Origin: Buchnera aphidicola (Meitanaphis flavogallis) | GTDB taxonomy: Bacteria; Pseudomonadota; Gammaproteobacteria; Enterobacterales; Enterobacteriaceae | Reading direction: 5' to 3' | NCBI GenBank assembly: GCA_039830035.1 | Contig: CP140038.1 | Location: 1 to 64,000, forward strand | DNA: 64,000 bases | Shown here: one piece after another, positions 1 to 8,829 of the stretch | Numbering within the stretch: the first letter of the stretch is position 1 | Layout of the letters: every line of letters starts with the position of its first letter | Position numbers and translations under genes: made by a program | Notes under the pieces: model-generated | Database searches by the model: none | What the model saw: only the letters and a program-made list of their open reading frames with translations | Told to the model about the DNA's origin: nothing

Positions 1-1884
1 ATGTTATTAAAAACAAAATTCGATGTTATAGTAGTAGGTGGTGGACATTCAGGAACTGAAGCAGCATCAGCAGCTGCCAGAATGGGATATTCTACATTGT
101 TAATTACTCAAGCAATAAATACCATTGGAACTTTATCTTGTAATCCAGCTATTGGTGGAATTGGAAAAGGTCAATTAGTAAAAGAAATTGATGCTTTAGG
201 TGGTATTATGGCAAAAGCTATTGATCAATCAGGTATTCAATTTAGAATTCTAAATTCTAGAAAAGGCCCTGCTGTTCGTTCAACTAGAGCTCAAGCAGAT
301 AGAAAAATCTATAATAAAACTATTAAAAACTTTCTTCAATCTCAAAAAAGGTTATCAATATTAGAAGGAGAAGTAAAGGATATTATTATTAAACATTATT
401 GTTCCAAAGGCGTCATAATGTATGATAATACAAAAATTTTTTCTCGATCAGTTATTTTAACTACCGGAACTTTTTTAGGAGGAAAAATTCATATCGGTTT
501 AAATAGTTTTAATGGAGGAAGGATAGGAAATAATGCTTCTATAGATTTAGCATTAAGATTACGTGATTTACCAATAAATATATCAAGATTAAAAACAGGA
601 ACACCACCAAGAATAGATCGTAGAACAATTAACTTTAAAAAATTAAAATCTCAATATAGTGACAATCCTTTACCAGTATTTTCTTTTTTAGGATCAATAT
701 CAGAACATCCTAAACAAGTTCCATGTCACATTACGTATACTAATGAAATTACTCATGCAATTGTAAAGGAAAATCTTCATCTTAGCGCAACATATTCAGG
801 AATTATAACAGGAAAAGGTCCACGTTACTGTCCTTCTATTGAAGATAAAGTTGTTCGTTTTTCTGAAAAATCAACTCATCAAATTTTTTTAGAACCAGGA
901 AGTTTATCTGGAATTGAAATATATCCTAATGGTATTTCGACTAGTTTTCCAGAAAATATTCAAGAAAAAATTGTGAAATCTATTACAGGATTAGAAAATG
1001 CTAAAATTGTCCAGCCTGGATATGCTATTGAATATGATTATCTTGATCCTAGACATCTAAAATTAACTTTAGAAAGTAAATTTATTTCCGGTTTATTTCT
1101 AGCAGGACAAATCAACGGAACTACAGGTTATGAAGAAGCAGCCGCTCAAGGATTACTAGCTGGATTAAATGCAGCGTTATATTCATCACATCGAAATGGA
1201 TGGTTTCCTAAGCGCAATGAAGCTTATCTCGGAGTTCTAATAGATGATTTATGTACTAAAGGAACCAAAGAACCTTATCGCATGTTTACTGCTAGAGCAG
1301 AGTATCGATTAACTCTCCGAGAAGATAATGCAGATTTACGTTTAACTGCAATAGGAAAGAAATTAGGTTTAATAAATAAAGAAAGATGGATACGTTATAA
1401 TCAAAAATTAAAAAATATTAAAGATGAATCAACTCGTTTAGAAAACTTAACAATTAATCCTGTTTTAGATGATATTAATCCACTAAACAAATTACTAAAA
1501 ACAAAATTAAACTCAAAATCTAACGCAAAAGAACTACTAAAACGACCAGAAATTACATATAATAATTTGATGTCATTAAAAATTTTTGGTCCAGGCATAC
1601 AAGATATAGAAGCTACTCAACAAATAGAGATTCAAGAAAAATATGAAGGTTATATTTTTCGTCAAAAACAAGAAATTTCTCGATATTTGCATAAAGAAAA
1701 CATTATACTTACTAAAATAAAGAATTATCATGAAATAAAAGGCTTATCCAATGAAGTAATTGAAAAATTAAATTATTATAAACCTTATTCTATTGGTCAA
1801 GCTTCTAGAATTTCCGGTATTACTCCAGCAGCCATTTCTATTTTGCTAATTTATTTAAAAAAATATAATAAATATTCGTTATAA
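1..1884 (+). CDS. mnmG: tRNA U34 carboxymethylaminomethyl-modification enzyme, FAD subunit MnmG (GidA)
   Basis: FAD-dependent partner of MnmE; the complex installs the 5-carboxymethylaminomethyl group on the wobble uridine of certain tRNAs. The 627 residues match the family length (E. coli 629). An N-terminal dinucleotide-binding motif GGGHSGTEAA lies near residues 13-22, the GTFLGGKIHIG block near 157-167, and the GYEEAAAQGLLAGLNAA signature in the second half. Cys47 (SCNPAIGG) and Cys277 (RYCPSIEDK) fall at the E. coli positions. Its partner mnmE is at 15.5 kb, so the complex is complete. The ATG is the first base of the window, so the promoter and any adjacent replication origin lie outside. 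The usual downstream genes rsmG and atpI are missing. Confidence 0.97.
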   Translation: MLLKTKFDVIVVGGGHSGTEAASAAARMGYSTLLITQAINTIGTLSCNPAIGGIGKGQLVKEIDALGGIMAKAIDQSGIQFRILNSRKGPAVRSTRAQADRKIYNKTIKNFLQSQKRLSILEGEVKDIIIKHYCSKGVIMYDNTKIFSRSVILTTGTFLGGKIHIGLNSFNGGRIGNNASIDLALRLRDLPINISRLKTGTPPRIDRRTINFKKLKSQYSDNPLPVFSFLGSISEHPKQVPCHITYTNEITHAIVKENLHLSATYSGIITGKGPRYCPSIEDKVVRFSEKSTHQIFLEPGSLSGIEIYPNGISTSFPENIQEKIVKSITGLENAKIVQPGYAIEYDYLDPRHLKLTLESKFISGLFLAGQINGTTGYEEAAAQGLLAGLNAALYSSHRNGWFPKRNEAYLGVLIDDLCTKGTKEPYRMFTARAEYRLTLREDNADLRLTAIGKKLGLINKERWIRYNQKLKNIKDESTRLENLTINPVLDDINPLNKLLKTKLNSKSNAKELLKRPEITYNNLMSLKIFGPGIQDIEATQQIEIQEKYEGYIFRQKQEISRYLHKENIILTKIKNYHEIKGLSNEVIEKLNYYKPYSIGQASRISGITPAAISILLIYLKKYNKYSL

Positions 1885-1918
1885 GAATTTTTTATTAAAA
1901 TAATAGTTCTATTATAAC
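1878..1918 (+). terminator. Imperfect hairpin at the mnmG stop codon
   Basis: A 7-base arm at 1878-1884, which includes the TAA stop, pairs perfectly with 1912-1918. Inside it GAA/TTC can pair across a 2-base bulge and a short AT stem closes the loop. No strong T-run follows, so termination is uncertain. The rest of 1885-2171 looks non-coding; a TATAAT at 2084-2089 is a possible -10 element for the atp operon without a convincing -35. Confidence 0.3.
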
Positions 1919-2171
1919 TACCTGGAAAATAATTCAAAATTTAGTTATATTTAATGTTATAAATTCATATTATTTTAAAGAAATATCTTATTTTAATTAA
2001 CATAAAAAATAAATATTGTGAAATTTTAACTAAATTATATCAGTGATTTTATTTTTTATTAACTCAATATTATTTTTTTAAGTTATAATTATTTATATTA
2101 CGTTTTTAAATACTATTTATATTTATAAAATTTTTTTAGCGTTCAAATAATTCCAAAAGGTAATATCTAAA

Positions 2172-2990
2172 ATGATCTTAGAAAAAGAGTTTAGTTTATC
2201 GCAATATATTAATCATCACTTACATCACTTGCAGCTAAACTTACATACTTTTAAAATTTCAAATGTAAATGAAAATTTTACTAATTTTTGGACTATTAAT
2301 ATTGATTCAATGTTTTTTTCTATCGTTTTAGGATTAATATTTTTAATTTCTTTTTTTAAAATTGCACAACAATGTACAAGTGGTATACCCAACAAACTAC
2401 AGGCAGCAATTGAATTGACTATTGATTTTGTAAATAAAAGCGTAAACGATGTTTGTAAGAATACTAATTCATTAATTGCTCCTCTATCATTAACTATTTT
2501 TTCTTGGATCTTTTTAATGAATTTAATGGATCTTTTACCAATTGATTTTATACCTTTAATTTGTGGATTTCTTTTTGGATTTTCAACTATTAGAATTGTT
2601 CCAACAGCTGATATTAATATTACTGTTTCAATGGCATTAGTTATTTTTATTTTAACTATTTATTATGGAATAAAAGTTAAAGGTATAAAAAATTTTCTAC
2701 AAGATTTAGTAATACAACCATTTCAGCACCCAATATTTTTTATTTTTAATATTTTATTAGAAACTATAAGTTTACTTTCTAAACCTATCTCTTTAAGTTT
2801 ACGTTTATTTGGAAATATGTATGCTGGTGAAATGATTTTTATTTTGATTTCTGGACTACTTCCATGGTGGACGCAATGGTTACTTAGTCTCCCTTGGGCC
2901 ATTTTTCATATTTTAATCATTTTTCTTCAGTCTTTTATTTTTATGACATTAACAATAGTATATTTATCTATGGCTTCTAAAAACCACTAA
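2172..2990 (+). CDS. atpB: F1Fo ATP synthase subunit a
   Basis: Membrane subunit a forms the proton half-channels against the c-ring. The 272 residues match the E. coli subunit (271). Several hydrophobic membrane helices are evident, and the hallmark SLRLFGNMYAGE motif carries the essential arginine at residue 211 (E. coli Arg210). It is the first gene of atpBEFHAGDC; atpI, which precedes it in E. coli, is absent. An AAAAGG sequence about 12 bases before the ATG is a usable Shine-Dalgarno site. Function is not in doubt. Confidence 0.97.
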   Translation: MILEKEFSLSQYINHHLHHLQLNLHTFKISNVNENFTNFWTINIDSMFFSIVLGLIFLISFFKIAQQCTSGIPNKLQAAIELTIDFVNKSVNDVCKNTNSLIAPLSLTIFSWIFLMNLMDLLPIDFIPLICGFLFGFSTIRIVPTADINITVSMALVIFILTIYYGIKVKGIKNFLQDLVIQPFQHPIFFIFNILLETISLLSKPISLSLRLFGNMYAGEMIFILISGLLPWWTQWLLSLPWAIFHILIIFLQSFIFMTLTIVYLSMASKNH

Positions 2991-3024
2991 TCAATAATTT
3001 AAAAAATTTATAAAGGACACTCAT

Positions 3025-3264
3025 ATGCAAAGTATAAATACAGATATGCTTTATATGTCGGTTGCTATCATGATAGGATTAGCTGCAATAGGAGCAGCAA
3101 TTGGAATTGGAATACTTGGTAGTAAATTTTTAGAAGGAACAGCAAGACAACCAGATCTAATACCTTTATTACGTACACAATTTTTTGTTATTATGGGATT
3201 AATTGATGCTATTCCTATGATTGCTGTAGGATTAGGTTTATATATGTTATTTGCAATTATATAA
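3025..3264 (+). CDS. atpE: F1Fo ATP synthase subunit c
   Basis: Proteolipid subunit that forms the rotating membrane ring. The 79 residues, exactly the E. coli length, make two hydrophobic helices joined by the polar loop (GTARQPDLIP near residues 38-47). The proton-carrying Asp61 lies in MGLIDAIPM. An AAAGGACAC sequence precedes the ATG and is a stronger ribosome-binding site than those of neighbouring genes, which fits the need for many c copies per enzyme. A strong hairpin follows at 3309-3340. Confidence 0.98.
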   Translation: MQSINTDMLYMSVAIMIGLAAIGAAIGIGILGSKFLEGTARQPDLIPLLRTQFFVIMGLIDAIPMIAVGLGLYMLFAII

Positions 3265-3308
3265 TATTTTTAAATACGTGCATTTATCTATTTTATTTTT
3301 TTATATAA

Positions 3309-3340
3309 TCTTTACGTTATCTATTTAAGTAACGTAAAGA
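3309..3340 (+). promoter_or_regulatory. 11-bp hairpin between atpE and atpF
   Basis: Perfect 11-base arms at 3309-3319 and 3330-3340 enclose a 10-base loop; the arm core is CTTTACGTTA. A T-rich stretch follows at 3342-3352, directly before the atpF ribosome-binding site AGAGG at 3353-3357. The structure is seen directly. A role in protecting the 3' end of atpE mRNA, or in partial termination that raises subunit c over subunit b, is inference. Confidence 0.6.
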
Positions 3341-3366
3341 AATTTATTTTTTAGAGGTAAAATATT

Positions 3367-3837
3367 ATGAACCTTAATGCTACTATTTTAGGTCAAGCTA
3401 TTGCATTTTTTTTGTTTGTTCTTTTTTGTATGAAATATATATGGCCTCCTATTATACACGCTATAAACAATAGACAAAAAGAAATAGCAGATTCTTTATC
3501 ACATGTCAAAAATAGCAAAAAAGAACTAGATTCTTATCGAAAAAAAATTAATAATGAAGTTGATATTATTAAAAACCAAACCCACGATATGATAAAACAA
3601 GTAAAAGCAAAAAAAATTTTTATTTTAAAACAAGCTAACATAGAAGCACAAGAAGAAAGAAAAAAAATTTTAGAAAAAACACAATGTGAAATAAAAGTTA
3701 TATATCAAAAATTACATCATCAATTAATTCAAGAAATTAGTCAGATTTCTATTAATATTGCTGAAAAAATCATAAGGAACAAAATCGACGATGAAAGTAC
3801 AAAAAATATTGTTAACAGTCTAATTCAAAAATTATAA
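3367..3837 (+). CDS. atpF: F1Fo ATP synthase subunit b
   Basis: Peripheral stalk subunit that holds F1 against subunit a as a dimer. The 156 residues equal the E. coli length. One N-terminal membrane helix (about residues 5-24) is followed by a long charged helix of coiled-coil character, unusually rich in lysine as expected for this AT-rich genome. It sits between atpE and atpH, 15 bases from the latter, as in enterobacteria. A good AGAGG site precedes the ATG. Confidence 0.95.
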   Translation: MNLNATILGQAIAFFLFVLFCMKYIWPPIIHAINNRQKEIADSLSHVKNSKKELDSYRKKINNEVDIIKNQTHDMIKQVKAKKIFILKQANIEAQEERKKILEKTQCEIKVIYQKLHHQLIQEISQISINIAEKIIRNKIDDESTKNIVNSLIQKL

Positions 3838-3852
3838 AGGATATAAATATTC

Positions 3853-4386
3853 ATGATAAAATTCAAAAGCGTAGCACATCCATATGCTCGAGCAATTCAT
3901 GAATTTGCCATCTATCATAATACATTAGATTCTTGGCAGAATATGTTACACCACATGGTTTACATATCTAAAAATATTAATATAAAAAAAATAATTTCAA
4001 GTATGTCTTTCTTTCAGCAATTATCTGGTTTTTTCATTGCTGTTTGTGGAAAAAAAATAGATAAATATGGAAAAAATTTTATTAAAATTTTAGTAGAAAA
4101 AAGACGTTTAATATTACTAGAAAGTATATATTTAGAATTCATTTTTTTACGTAATATTCATGAAAATATTACACATGTGACGATAATATCAGCTTATACC
4201 CTAGATGCAAATCAATTAAATTACATTCAAAAAATATTAGAAGAACGTTTATCCAAAAACATTCATATAAAATGTAAAATCAACTCAGATTTAATTAATG
4301 GATTTATTATCAAATTTGATGACACAGTTATTAATTTATCTGTTCGACATCAATTAAAAAATTTATTACATTTTTTACAACATTAA
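3853..4386 (+). CDS. atpH: F1Fo ATP synthase subunit delta
   Basis: Caps the F1 head and joins it to the subunit b stalk. The 177 residues equal the E. coli length. The N-terminal pattern AHPYARAIHEFA matches the family start (ARPYAKAAFDFA in E. coli), and the C-terminal part keeps the G-F-IK-DD pattern (NGFIIKFDDTVINLS). The middle is poorly conserved and rich in lysine and isoleucine, normal for this subunit in endosymbionts. Position between atpF and atpA supports the call. Confidence 0.95.
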   Translation: MIKFKSVAHPYARAIHEFAIYHNTLDSWQNMLHHMVYISKNINIKKIISSMSFFQQLSGFFIAVCGKKIDKYGKNFIKILVEKRRLILLESIYLEFIFLRNIHENITHVTIISAYTLDANQLNYIQKILEERLSKNIHIKCKINSDLINGFIIKFDDTVINLSVRHQLKNLLHFLQH

Positions 4387-4396
4387 GAGAATACAA

Positions 4397-5938
4397 ATGC
4401 AATTAAACTCTAATGAAATAAGTGAATTAATAAAAAAAAGAATTGCTGAATTTGATATTACTAGCAATACTTATAATGAAGGAATAATTACTTCAGTAAG
4501 TGATGGAATTATACGGATTTATGGTTTATCTAATGTAATGCAAGGAGAAATGATTTTATTACCCAATGATAGATATGCTATAGCATTAAATTTAGAAAGA
4601 GATTCTGTAAGTGCAATAATAATGGGTGAATATCAATGTATCTCTGAAGGTACTATAGTTCAATGTACTGGTCGAGTATTTGAAGTTCCAGTAGGTCCTA
4701 ATTTTTTAGGACGAGTAATAAATACTCTAGGATTACCTATTGATGGAAAAGGGCCCATTCAAGAAAAAAACTTTTTTCCTATAGAATCTTGCGCTCCTAG
4801 TGTCATTGATAGAGAAAAAATAAATCAACCACTACAAACAGGATATAAATCTATTGATTCAATGATTCCGATAGGACGTGGACAAAGAGAATTAATTATA
4901 GGAGATCGTCAAACCGGAAAAACAGCATTAGCTATTGATACTATTATTAATCAAAAATCATTTAATGTAAAATGTATTTATGTTGTTATTGGGCAAAAAT
5001 TTTCTACAGTTTCTCATATAGTAAAAAAATTAGAAGATAATAACGCATTAAATCATACAATTGTTATTGTTGCATCTGCTTCTGAAGTAGCTGCTTTACA
5101 ATATTTAGTACCATATTCTGGATGTGCTATGGGAGAATATTTTAGAGATTGTGGAGAAGATGCTTTAATTGTTTATGATGATTTATCAAAACATGCAGTA
5201 GCATATAGACAAATTTCTTTGTTATTAAGGCGTCCTCCAGGAAGAGAAGCATTTCCTGGCGATATTTTTTATCTTCATTCACGATTATTAGAAAGAGCAT
5301 GCAGAGTAAATAGTGATTATCTTAATCGAAAAATGCAACAAAAGAAAATAAATAGAACAGGTTCACTAACAGCTTTACCTATTATTGAAACTAAAGGAGG
5401 AGATGTTTCTTCATTTATACCCACTAATGTTATTTCTATTACTGATGGACAAATATTTCTGGAATCAAATTTGTTTAATTCTGGTATTCGTCCAGCTATT
5501 AATCCTGGAATCTCAGTATCTCGGGTCGGTAGCGCTGCTCAACATAAAATTATCCAGAAAGTTTCTTCTGGAGTTCGTACAAGTTTAGCTCAGTATCAAG
5601 AATTAGCTTCTTTCTCACAATTTTCATCTGATTTAGATGAAACAACTCGAAATCAATTAATTTATGGAAAAAAATTAATTGAACTTCTCAAACAAAAACA
5701 GTATCAGCCTATGTCTATTGCAGAACAATCACTTATTTTATTTTCAGCTAATCAAGGTTTTATAAATGATATTCCTATAGAAAAAATAAAAAATTTTGAA
5801 GAAGCGTTGATTTCTTTTGCTCATGAGAAATTTCCTGAATTTATGAAATCTATTAATAAACATGGCGATTTTAACAAAAATATTAATGATAAACTTATTA
5901 ATATAATTAATATATTTAAATCAAATCAATATTGGTAG
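4397..5938 (+). CDS. atpA: F1 ATP synthase subunit alpha
   Basis: Non-catalytic nucleotide-binding subunit of F1. The 513 residues equal the E. coli length. The P-loop GDRQTGKT starts at residue 169, the E. coli position, and the catalytic arginine finger context SVSRVGSAAQ is present. The N-terminal beta-barrel and C-terminal helical domain are both there. It begins 10 bases after atpH in the same operon. Confidence 0.98.
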   Translation: MQLNSNEISELIKKRIAEFDITSNTYNEGIITSVSDGIIRIYGLSNVMQGEMILLPNDRYAIALNLERDSVSAIIMGEYQCISEGTIVQCTGRVFEVPVGPNFLGRVINTLGLPIDGKGPIQEKNFFPIESCAPSVIDREKINQPLQTGYKSIDSMIPIGRGQRELIIGDRQTGKTALAIDTIINQKSFNVKCIYVVIGQKFSTVSHIVKKLEDNNALNHTIVIVASASEVAALQYLVPYSGCAMGEYFRDCGEDALIVYDDLSKHAVAYRQISLLLRRPPGREAFPGDIFYLHSRLLERACRVNSDYLNRKMQQKKINRTGSLTALPIIETKGGDVSSFIPTNVISITDGQIFLESNLFNSGIRPAINPGISVSRVGSAAQHKIIQKVSSGVRTSLAQYQELASFSQFSSDLDETTRNQLIYGKKLIELLKQKQYQPMSIAEQSLILFSANQGFINDIPIEKIKNFEEALISFAHEKFPEFMKSINKHGDFNKNINDKLINIINIFKSNQYW

Positions 5939-5972
5939 TTTTTATAAAACACTAAAATTATATGAGAACTGT

Positions 5973-6845
5973 ATGTCTGATATTAAAGAAATTCGAAATA
6001 AAATTAGTTGCATAAAGAATACAAAAAAAATTACAAAGGCGATGGAAATGGTATCTATTTCAAAGATGAAAAAAGCCGAAAATCGTATGAATTTTGGACG
6101 TCCATACTTAAATACTATTCAAATAATTATAAATAACATGATAGGTAATAATGCTAATTATCAACACATATATTTAGAAAATAAAGAAGTAAAAAAAATA
6201 GGTATTATTGTTATTTCAACAGATCGAGGTTTATGTGGTAGTTTAAACACAATACTTTTTAAAAAAATTACAAAATTCATTTTATCGTATAAAGATAAAA
6301 ATATTATAAGTTACTTATTTATTCTTGGGTTAAAAGGATTATTATCTTTTCAATCTTTTTCTAAAAATATTATTTACCACAAAAGTAATTTAAAATATGA
6401 TTATACATTTTTAAATTGTTTAAATGTCATTGATGATCTTTTAAAAAAATATCATGAAAGTAAGCTTGATGGATTATTTTTATCTTATAATCAGTTTAAA
6501 AATACTTTTATTCAAACACCTCAAATTATAAAATTATTACCATTATTAAAAAATAATTTAAATATGCAAGATAATAAAAATTGGGATTATATTTATGAAT
6601 CTAATTCGCAAAGTTTATTAAATGTATTACTCAAGAATTATATAGAATTTCAAATATATCAAGCTATTTTAGAAAATTATGCATGTGAGCAAGTTGCTCG
6701 CATGATAGCTATGAAACAAGCTACAGATAATAGTAAGAATTTAATTAAAGAATTACAAATTATTTATAATAAAGCGCGTCAAGATAGTATTACACAAGAA
6801 CTAACTGAAATTGTTTCAGGTGCTGCTGCAGTTCCATTAAACTAA
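5973..6845 (+). CDS. atpG: F1 ATP synthase subunit gamma
   Basis: Central rotor shaft of F1. The 290 residues match the family (E. coli 287). Both terminal helices are well conserved: the N-terminal IRNKISCIKNTKKITKAMEMVS and the C-terminal RQDSITQELTEIVSGAAA. The middle Rossmann-like domain keeps STDRGLCGSLN. The less conserved central stretch is rich in Asn and Lys. It lies between atpA and atpD. Confidence 0.97.
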   Translation: MSDIKEIRNKISCIKNTKKITKAMEMVSISKMKKAENRMNFGRPYLNTIQIIINNMIGNNANYQHIYLENKEVKKIGIIVISTDRGLCGSLNTILFKKITKFILSYKDKNIISYLFILGLKGLLSFQSFSKNIIYHKSNLKYDYTFLNCLNVIDDLLKKYHESKLDGLFLSYNQFKNTFIQTPQIIKLLPLLKNNLNMQDNKNWDYIYESNSQSLLNVLLKNYIEFQIYQAILENYACEQVARMIAMKQATDNSKNLIKELQIIYNKARQDSITQELTEIVSGAAAVPLN

Positions 6846-6862
6846 TTAAGAGTATATTTAAA

Positions 6863-8260
6863 ATGACTACTGGAAATATAGTACAAATTATTGGTGCTGT
6901 TATTGATGTTGAATTTCCTTATAATGCAGTACCAAAAATTTATAATGCATTATCTGTTAAAAATCAAAATATAGATTTAATTTTAGAAGTACAACAACAA
7001 TTAGGATCAGGAATAGTTAGAACGATTGCTATGGGATCTTCTGATGGATTAAAAAGAGGATTGTCAGTTATAGATTTAAAACATGGTATTAAAACGCCTG
7101 TAGGTACATCAACGTTAGGTCGAATTATAAATGTTTTAGGACAACCTATAGATATGAAAGGTGTACTAAAAAATAAGGATGAAAGTAAAACAGAATATTG
7201 GGAAATCCACCGAGCAGCACCTGGATATGAAGAACAATTAAATTCTTATGAAATATTAGAAACAGGTATTAAAGTAATTGATTTAATTTGTCCTTTTTCC
7301 AAAGGGGGAAAAGTTGGTTTATTTGGAGGTGCAGGAGTAGGTAAAACAGTAAATATGATGGAATTAATTAGAAACATCGCTATAAAACATACAGGCTACT
7401 CAGTTTTTACTGGTGTAGGTGAACGAATACGAGAAGGTAGTGATTTTTATCGCGAAATGAAAGATTCAAAAGTATTAGATAAAGTATCTCTAGTTTATGG
7501 TCAAATGAACGAACCTCCTGGAAATAGATTACGAGTAGCTTTTACAGGATTAACTATAGCTGAAAAATTTCGAGATGAAGGAAAAGATGTTTTATTATTT
7601 ATAGATAATATATATCGTTATACTTTAGCTGGAACAGAAGTATCAGCATTACTAGGACGAATTCCTTCTGCTGTAGGATATCAACCTACATTATCTGAAG
7701 AAATGGGTTTACTTCAAGAAAGAATAACTTCAACTAAATTAGGATCAATTACTTCTATACAAGCTGTGTATGTTCCTGCTGACGATTTAACAGATCCTTC
7801 CCCAGCTACTACATTTGTACATTTAGATTCAACTATAACACTTAGTCGTCAAATAGCGTCATTGGGAATATATCCTTCTATTGACCCTTTAAATTCTACA
7901 AGTCGTCAATTAGATCCTCAAATTGTAGGACAAGAACACTATGATGTTGCAACAGGCGTACAATCTATCTTACAAAAATATCGAGAACTTAAAGATATTA
8001 TTACTATATTAGGTATGGATGAATTGTCTGAGGAAGACAAATTACTAGTGTCGCGAGCTAGAAAAATTCAAAAATTTTTGTCTCAACCTTTTTTTGTAGC
8101 AGAAATTTTTACTGGTTTTTTAGGAAAATACGTTACTTTAAAAGATACAATTCGTGGTTTTAAAAAAATTCTTAGTGGTAATTTAGATGATTATCCAGAA
8201 CAAGCGTTTTATATGGTAGGTACCATAGACGAAGTTATAGAAAAATCAAAAAAATTATAA
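6863..8260 (+). CDS. atpD: F1 ATP synthase subunit beta
   Basis: Catalytic subunit of F1. The 465 residues match the family (E. coli 460). The P-loop GGAGVGKT lies at about residues 155-162, the catalytic glutamate motif GVGERIREG follows, and LLFIDNIYRYTLAG is the Walker B region. The conserved ALLGRIPSAVGYQPTL segment is intact. The C-terminal DELSEEDK motif, site of contact with epsilon, is kept. It begins 17 bases after atpG. Confidence 0.98.
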   Translation: MTTGNIVQIIGAVIDVEFPYNAVPKIYNALSVKNQNIDLILEVQQQLGSGIVRTIAMGSSDGLKRGLSVIDLKHGIKTPVGTSTLGRIINVLGQPIDMKGVLKNKDESKTEYWEIHRAAPGYEEQLNSYEILETGIKVIDLICPFSKGGKVGLFGGAGVGKTVNMMELIRNIAIKHTGYSVFTGVGERIREGSDFYREMKDSKVLDKVSLVYGQMNEPPGNRLRVAFTGLTIAEKFRDEGKDVLLFIDNIYRYTLAGTEVSALLGRIPSAVGYQPTLSEEMGLLQERITSTKLGSITSIQAVYVPADDLTDPSPATTFVHLDSTITLSRQIASLGIYPSIDPLNSTSRQLDPQIVGQEHYDVATGVQSILQKYRELKDIITILGMDELSEEDKLLVSRARKIQKFLSQPFFVAEIFTGFLGKYVTLKDTIRGFKKILSGNLDDYPEQAFYMVGTIDEVIEKSKKL

Positions 8261-8274
8261 ATTGGATGTAAATT

Positions 8275-8679
8275 ATGATGTGTCATTTAAATATAACAAG
8301 TCCCGAAGAATTTATTTATTTTTCATCAATAAAAAAAATTCAAGTTTTAGGAAGTACAGGAAACTTGGGTATATATCCGGGGCATTTACAATTACTATCA
8401 TTTATTAAATCGGGTATTTTATATGTATTAGATCAAAATAATAAAATGAATTATATTTATTTATCAGGAGGTATTATAGAGATACAACCTGAAACAATAA
8501 ATATTTTAACCGATATTATTTATAAAATATTAAAATTAGATCGAAAATCTATTATTAAAATAGAATATATCATAAAACAAAAAATAAAAAACAGTTTTAT
8601 TAAACATAAAAAAAAGTTATTGCAAACATTATCTTATGAGTTAAGCAAAATAAATTCTAATAATGTTCTAAAAATTTAA
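8275..8679 (+). CDS. atpC: F1 ATP synthase subunit epsilon
   Basis: Rotor subunit that couples gamma to the c-ring and can inhibit ATP hydrolysis. The 134 residues are close to the family length (E. coli 139). The N-terminal beta-sandwich keeps LGIYPGHLQLLSFIKSG (GIYPGHAPLLTAIKPG in E. coli). The C-terminal helical hairpin is present but divergent and lysine-rich, so the inhibitory role may be weakened (inference). It is the last gene of the operon and converges on gyrB. Confidence 0.92.
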   Translation: MMCHLNITSPEEFIYFSSIKKIQVLGSTGNLGIYPGHLQLLSFIKSGILYVLDQNNKMNYIYLSGGIIEIQPETINILTDIIYKILKLDRKSIIKIEYIIKQKIKNSFIKHKKKLLQTLSYELSKINSNNVLKI

Positions 8680-8726
8680 TTTAAATACACAACTAATTTT
8701 TTATAAAAGAGAGCCAATATAATTTT

Positions 8727-8764
8727 GCGGCAGAGAATGGAATTCATATAGTTGTTCCTGTCGC
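8727..8764. terminator. Possible bidirectional terminator between atpC and gyrB
   Basis: GCGGCAG at 8727-8733 pairs with CTGTCGC at 8758-8764 with one G-U pair. It is one of the few GC-rich segments in an intergenic region here. It lies between convergent operons, followed by TTTCTAG on the plus strand. The 24-base loop is long and the T-run weak, so the call rests mainly on position and composition. Confidence 0.4.
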
Positions 8765-8829
8765 TTTCTAGATTAATGAAAAAATTAGAGTTGTAAATGT
8801 AAAATCTATTATAATATTTTAAATCAATC

